5,707 nt of DNA from Peptococcaceae bacterium (GTDB taxonomy: Bacteria; Bacillota; Peptococcia; Peptococcales; Peptococcaceae), in NCBI GenBank assembly GCA_017532485.1, contig JAFXJE010000080.1, positions 1 through 5,707 of the forward strand, written 5' to 3'. The notes under the pieces are model-generated. The model had not been told where the DNA came from, made no database searches, and was given only the letters and a program-made list of their open reading frames with translations. Position numbers and translations under genes: made by a program. Shown here in pieces: positions 3,475 to 5,707 of this stretch; position 1 is the stretch's first letter, and each line of letters begins with the position of its first letter.

Positions 3475-5707
3475 CTATCTGCCGACCATACCGGTAGCAT
3501 TAATCAGTTTATCCAGCATTTCATCTACTGTAGTCATTACACGGGAAGATGCTTGGAAAGCTTTTTGATACATCATCAGATTTGCTGTTTCTTCATTTTC
3601 ATCAACACTGGAAACAGCCATTCTATTGCTGTTAATACTATTTAAGTTAGTTTCATAGCTAGTTGCCAAGCTGGTATGAATATTAATATCCAAACCTACT
3701 GTTGTCATAATATTTGACGAGCAGCCTTGCATTGTTCCCTTGAACATATCTCCGTATTTATCTGAATGGAAAGTTATGCTATTTGAGAAAACAGTAATAA
3801 ATCTTTGAATATTATCATTATCCCCCGTAGCTGCATGTTGCTTAATGGAATTCAAAAGCACTTTATCATCTTTCATCCATTCTTTAGAAATAGTAATATT
3901 ACCAGCAGTAATTTTTTCTGTATTATCATTAGTATTCAATAAATTCTTATCTGTAGAATACAGATACAACTCAGGAACTTCTTCTTTTAATTGAGTAAAC
4001 AATTCTTTGTTCAGTACACTTAAGCCGTTGTAATCATTTTCATTGATATATTGTTTTTCTTGAACAGTTATCTGCTCAGTAATTGTAATTGGGATGCTGT
4101 CATCCATTACCTCAAATATTGCACAGTTGTAAGCATGATTTGGGTCGCCATGGTCACCAATACCATCAGAGCCATATTGCGCTACTGTATAACCCGGATG
4201 ATTTTGCTGCACATAAGCATCTGCCTGTGCTTTAGAAGAGAAGAGCTTGTCAACAACACTCACTCTGTTCCCATTACCATCATCAATAATTACCCCACTA
4301 TACATGGTAGGCAATTGACCTTTAACGCCAACAAAATAGTTACCGTCTACATCCTTTAAGGCTGTATCTGCTCCTGCAATACTAATATAATTAACAGGAC
4401 TGATAATTTGGTAGTTTCCATCAAGTGAGACTTCACTATTATTATTATGATTTACACCATAATCAATAGTCTGCCCATTATGATGTGCTGCTACATAAGC
4501 GTCAACCTGAGCTTTAGATGTAAATACTCCATTTATAGCAGTAACAACACCATTCCCATCAGTAACTGTCACACTTGTATATAATTCAGGGATTGTACCA
4601 TCTGTAGTTGTTACTAAATTGCCCTCAACATCTCGTAACAAGTCACCATTACTGTCACCAATAAATTTAACTTCTTTAGTTACCTCTACAGTAGTATCAG
4701 TAATAGCTTCGTACATTCTGGAAATGCCCATTCCATTAGCAGCAGCAAATTCGGCTTCTGTTGCCCCAGGATTAGCTGTCAGATATTTATCTTTTTGCTC
4801 CTCTGTATAATACAGTGGCAAGCCAGAAGCATCTTGCAAAATTTCACCAGTAGTTTTATCTAACTGCATATAAATAGCCGGTACTTGTGGTGATTTGGTA
4901 CTGTCTGCCAAAATATAGTTGCCAGTGTAATCTTTAATAAACTCACCATTTTGGTCCACCACATATTGAGAGGCAACCTTGTTTAAATCACCAACTGGTT
5001 TAATTGTCACAATGCTGTAGTTCAATTGATTACCTTCGGCAATAGCATCATAATCTTCTTTAGTCAGCACTTGATTGCCGTTGTCATAGACAGGACTAGT
5101 GCTCAGCAAGTTTGTTTGTACTAAAACATCTGTTGCTGTCGGATGACTGGCTTTATAAATTGCCCATTGTTCAGCCGTATAATAATAGCCATTATTTACA
5201 TAAATCTCAGGCACTTCATAAGTACCGCCTACTACTTGTCCATCTACCAAAGCAGCACCAGTCAAAACAGTAGGAATGTAATTACCCTCAAAGTCGCGTA
5301 ACAAATCGCCTTGAGCATCTACCACATATTGAGCTTCTGCTTTAGCATCAACCAATTTATCCACCATGACTAAACCATTGGTTTCATAAAGGTCTACTTT
5401 ATCCTTCAAAGCATTATATTCAGTTTCGGTAATCAACTTGCCATTACCGTCATAAACCTTTGTTGCAGACAAACTAGCTGCCGGCACTTGTTCAAATTCA
5501 GTAGTATCAGCGATATACGCATCTTTAACATCTTCTGTGTAGTAATAACCATCACTGCCTAAAAATACAACAGGAGTATCATAATGGTCTATTGTGCCAT
5601 CGTCATTATAAATAATATTCTGGCGAATATAACCACCATTAACATCCTGTAAGAAAGCACCTGTGTTATCTACAGCATATTGATTAGGCAACTGGGTAAA
5701 CTTCGCC
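3475..5707 (-). CDS. flgK: FlgK, hook-filament junction protein 1 (HAP1), C-terminal ~743 residues
   Basis: Exported protein forming the junction ring on the hook. The frame is open to the window edge (upstream codons read AKFTQ), so the N-terminus lies outside; the first possible start, TTG at 5691, is internal. Residue numbers here count from that TTG. Residues 4-~547 are five degenerate tandem repeats. These are followed by a domain with ITAGNITISKEW (594-605), matching the FlgK 'F-AANI-V' region, and the C-terminal D0 helix NEETANLMMYQKAFQASSR (698-716) and VDEMLDKLINATG (722-734), which are diagnostic. FlgK is usually ~450-650 residues; with the missing N-terminal D0/D1 this one probably approaches 900 or more. 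Cysteines at 523 and 657. flgL follows after 18 bases. The call rests on the C-terminus plus the flgL neighbour; the function of the repeats is unknown. Confidence 0.93.
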   Translation of the reverse strand, partial: AKFTQLPNQYAVDNTGAFLQDVNGGYIRQNIIYNDDGTIDHYDTPVVFLGSDGYYYTEDVKDAYIADTTEFEQVPAASLSATKVYDGNGKLITETEYNALKDKVDLYETNGLVMVDKLVDAKAEAQYVVDAQGDLLRDFEGNYIPTVLTGAALVDGQVVGGTYEVPEIYVNNGYYYTAEQWAIYKASHPTATDVLVQTNLLSTSPVYDNGNQVLTKEDYDAIAEGNQLNYSIVTIKPVGDLNKVASQYVVDQNGEFIKDYTGNYILADSTKSPQVPAIYMQLDKTTGEILQDASGLPLYYTEEQKDKYLTANPGATEAEFAAANGMGISRMYEAITDTTVEVTKEVKFIGDSNGDLLRDVEGNLVTTTDGTIPELYTSVTVTDGNGVVTAINGVFTSKAQVDAYVAAHHNGQTIDYGVNHNNNSEVSLDGNYQIISPVNYISIAGADTALKDVDGNYFVGVKGQLPTMYSGVIIDDGNGNRVSVVDKLFSSKAQADAYVQQNHPGYTVAQYGSDGIGDHGDPNHAYNCAIFEVMDDSIPITITEQITVQEKQYINENDYNGLSVLNKELFTQLKEEVPELYLYSTDKNLLNTNDNTEKITAGNITISKEWMKDDKVLLNSIKQHAATGDNDNIQRFITVFSNSITFHSDKYGDMFKGTMQGCSSNIMTTVGLDINIHTSLATSYETNLNSINSNRMAVSSVDENEETANLMMYQKAFQASSRVMTTVDEMLDKLINATGMVGR
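4051..5682 (-). repeat. Five degenerate tandem repeats in FlgK
   Basis: Approximate units on the minus strand: R1 5682-5332, R2 5331-4969, R3 4968-4672, R4 4668-4390, R5 4389-4051 (117, 121, 99, 93 and 113 codons). R1-R4 open with a motif of the form QYVVD-x-x-G-x-(L/F)-(L/I)-x-D-x-x-GN-Y; R5 has a looser version. Examples are QYVVDAQGDLLRDFEGNYI (R2), QYVVDQNGEFIKDYTGNYI (R3) and GDSNGDLLRDVEGN (R4). Four units then show a 'P-x-x-Y' motif (VPEIY, VPAIY, IPELY, LPTMY). All five have a second motif (YYTEDVKDAYI, YYTAEQWAIYK, YYTEEQKDKYL, FTSKAQVDAYV, FSSKAQADAYV). R1 and R2 also share a third (YDGNGKLITETEY, YDNGNQVLTKEDY). The array may continue past the right edge. I do not recognise a named domain with confidence. 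Confidence 0.8.

Noticed and set aside
2501..4810. Plus-strand ORFs antisense to flgL and flgK (2501-2728, 2923-3198, 3430-3645, 4051-4359, 4619-4810)
   Set aside because: Shadows of long conserved minus-strand genes; no ribosome sites or protein motifs.
4051..5682. FlgK repeats as RHS/YD repeats or dockerin calcium loops
   Set aside because: The D-x-x-G-N pattern is suggestive, but spacing and surrounding residues do not match either family well; kept only as speculation in the finding.
5689..5691. TTG at 5691 as the start of the 738-residue flgK frame
   Set aside because: The same frame stays open to the window edge, there is no Shine-Dalgarno context, and FlgK needs an N-terminal domain that is missing here; the codon is an internal Leu.

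Overview
All real genes in this AT-rich window lie on the minus strand, so the biology reads from high to low coordinates. The order is flgK (5' end off the right edge), flgL, fliW, csrA, a hairpin terminator, a flagellin leader, and flagellin (3' end off the left edge). This is the late flagellar block of Firmicutes-type bacteria that carry the FliW-CsrA-flagellin homeostasis module. The low GC, the gene order, the extended CsrA and the very large FlgK and flagellin with cysteines suggest an anaerobic Firmicute, perhaps a motile member of the Negativicutes (Selenomonas/Pectinatus-like). That taxonomic guess is an inference and is not proved by the sequence.

Layout: 5707-3475 encodes the C-terminal ~743 residues of an unusually large FlgK (hook-filament junction protein 1). 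It carries at least five degenerate tandem repeats of 93-121 residues before a canonical C-terminal domain. 3456-2419 is FlgL (junction protein 3), 2403-1960 is FliW and 1957-1718 is CsrA. These four genes are separated by 2-18 bases, each with its own Shine-Dalgarno sequence, and look like one operon. It ends at a 17-bp perfect hairpin followed by a short T-run (1707-1668). Positions 1717-1509 (209 bp) hold the terminator, a near-consensus sigma-28 promoter (TAAA-N15-ACCGATAT) and a ~100-nt flagellin leader. Flagellin follows from 1508 to the window edge.

How they work together: FlgK and FlgL form the junction on which the flagellin filament grows. In Bacillus, CsrA represses flagellin mRNA by binding GGA hairpins in the leader, FliW sequesters CsrA, and free flagellin sequesters FliW. 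The leader here contains two hairpins that each can present an ANGGAN loop, one of them holding the flagellin Shine-Dalgarno. All parts of this feedback loop, including its RNA target, are therefore visible in about 1 kb.

The most unusual content is the repeat array in FlgK, an Ala/Glu/Lys-rich helical insert plus repeated Flagellin_IN-like modules in flagellin, cysteines in all three exported flagellar proteins, and a 39-codon ORF that overlaps the flagellin promoter. No RNA genes, mobile elements or CRISPR arrays were seen. No wholly new system is evident.
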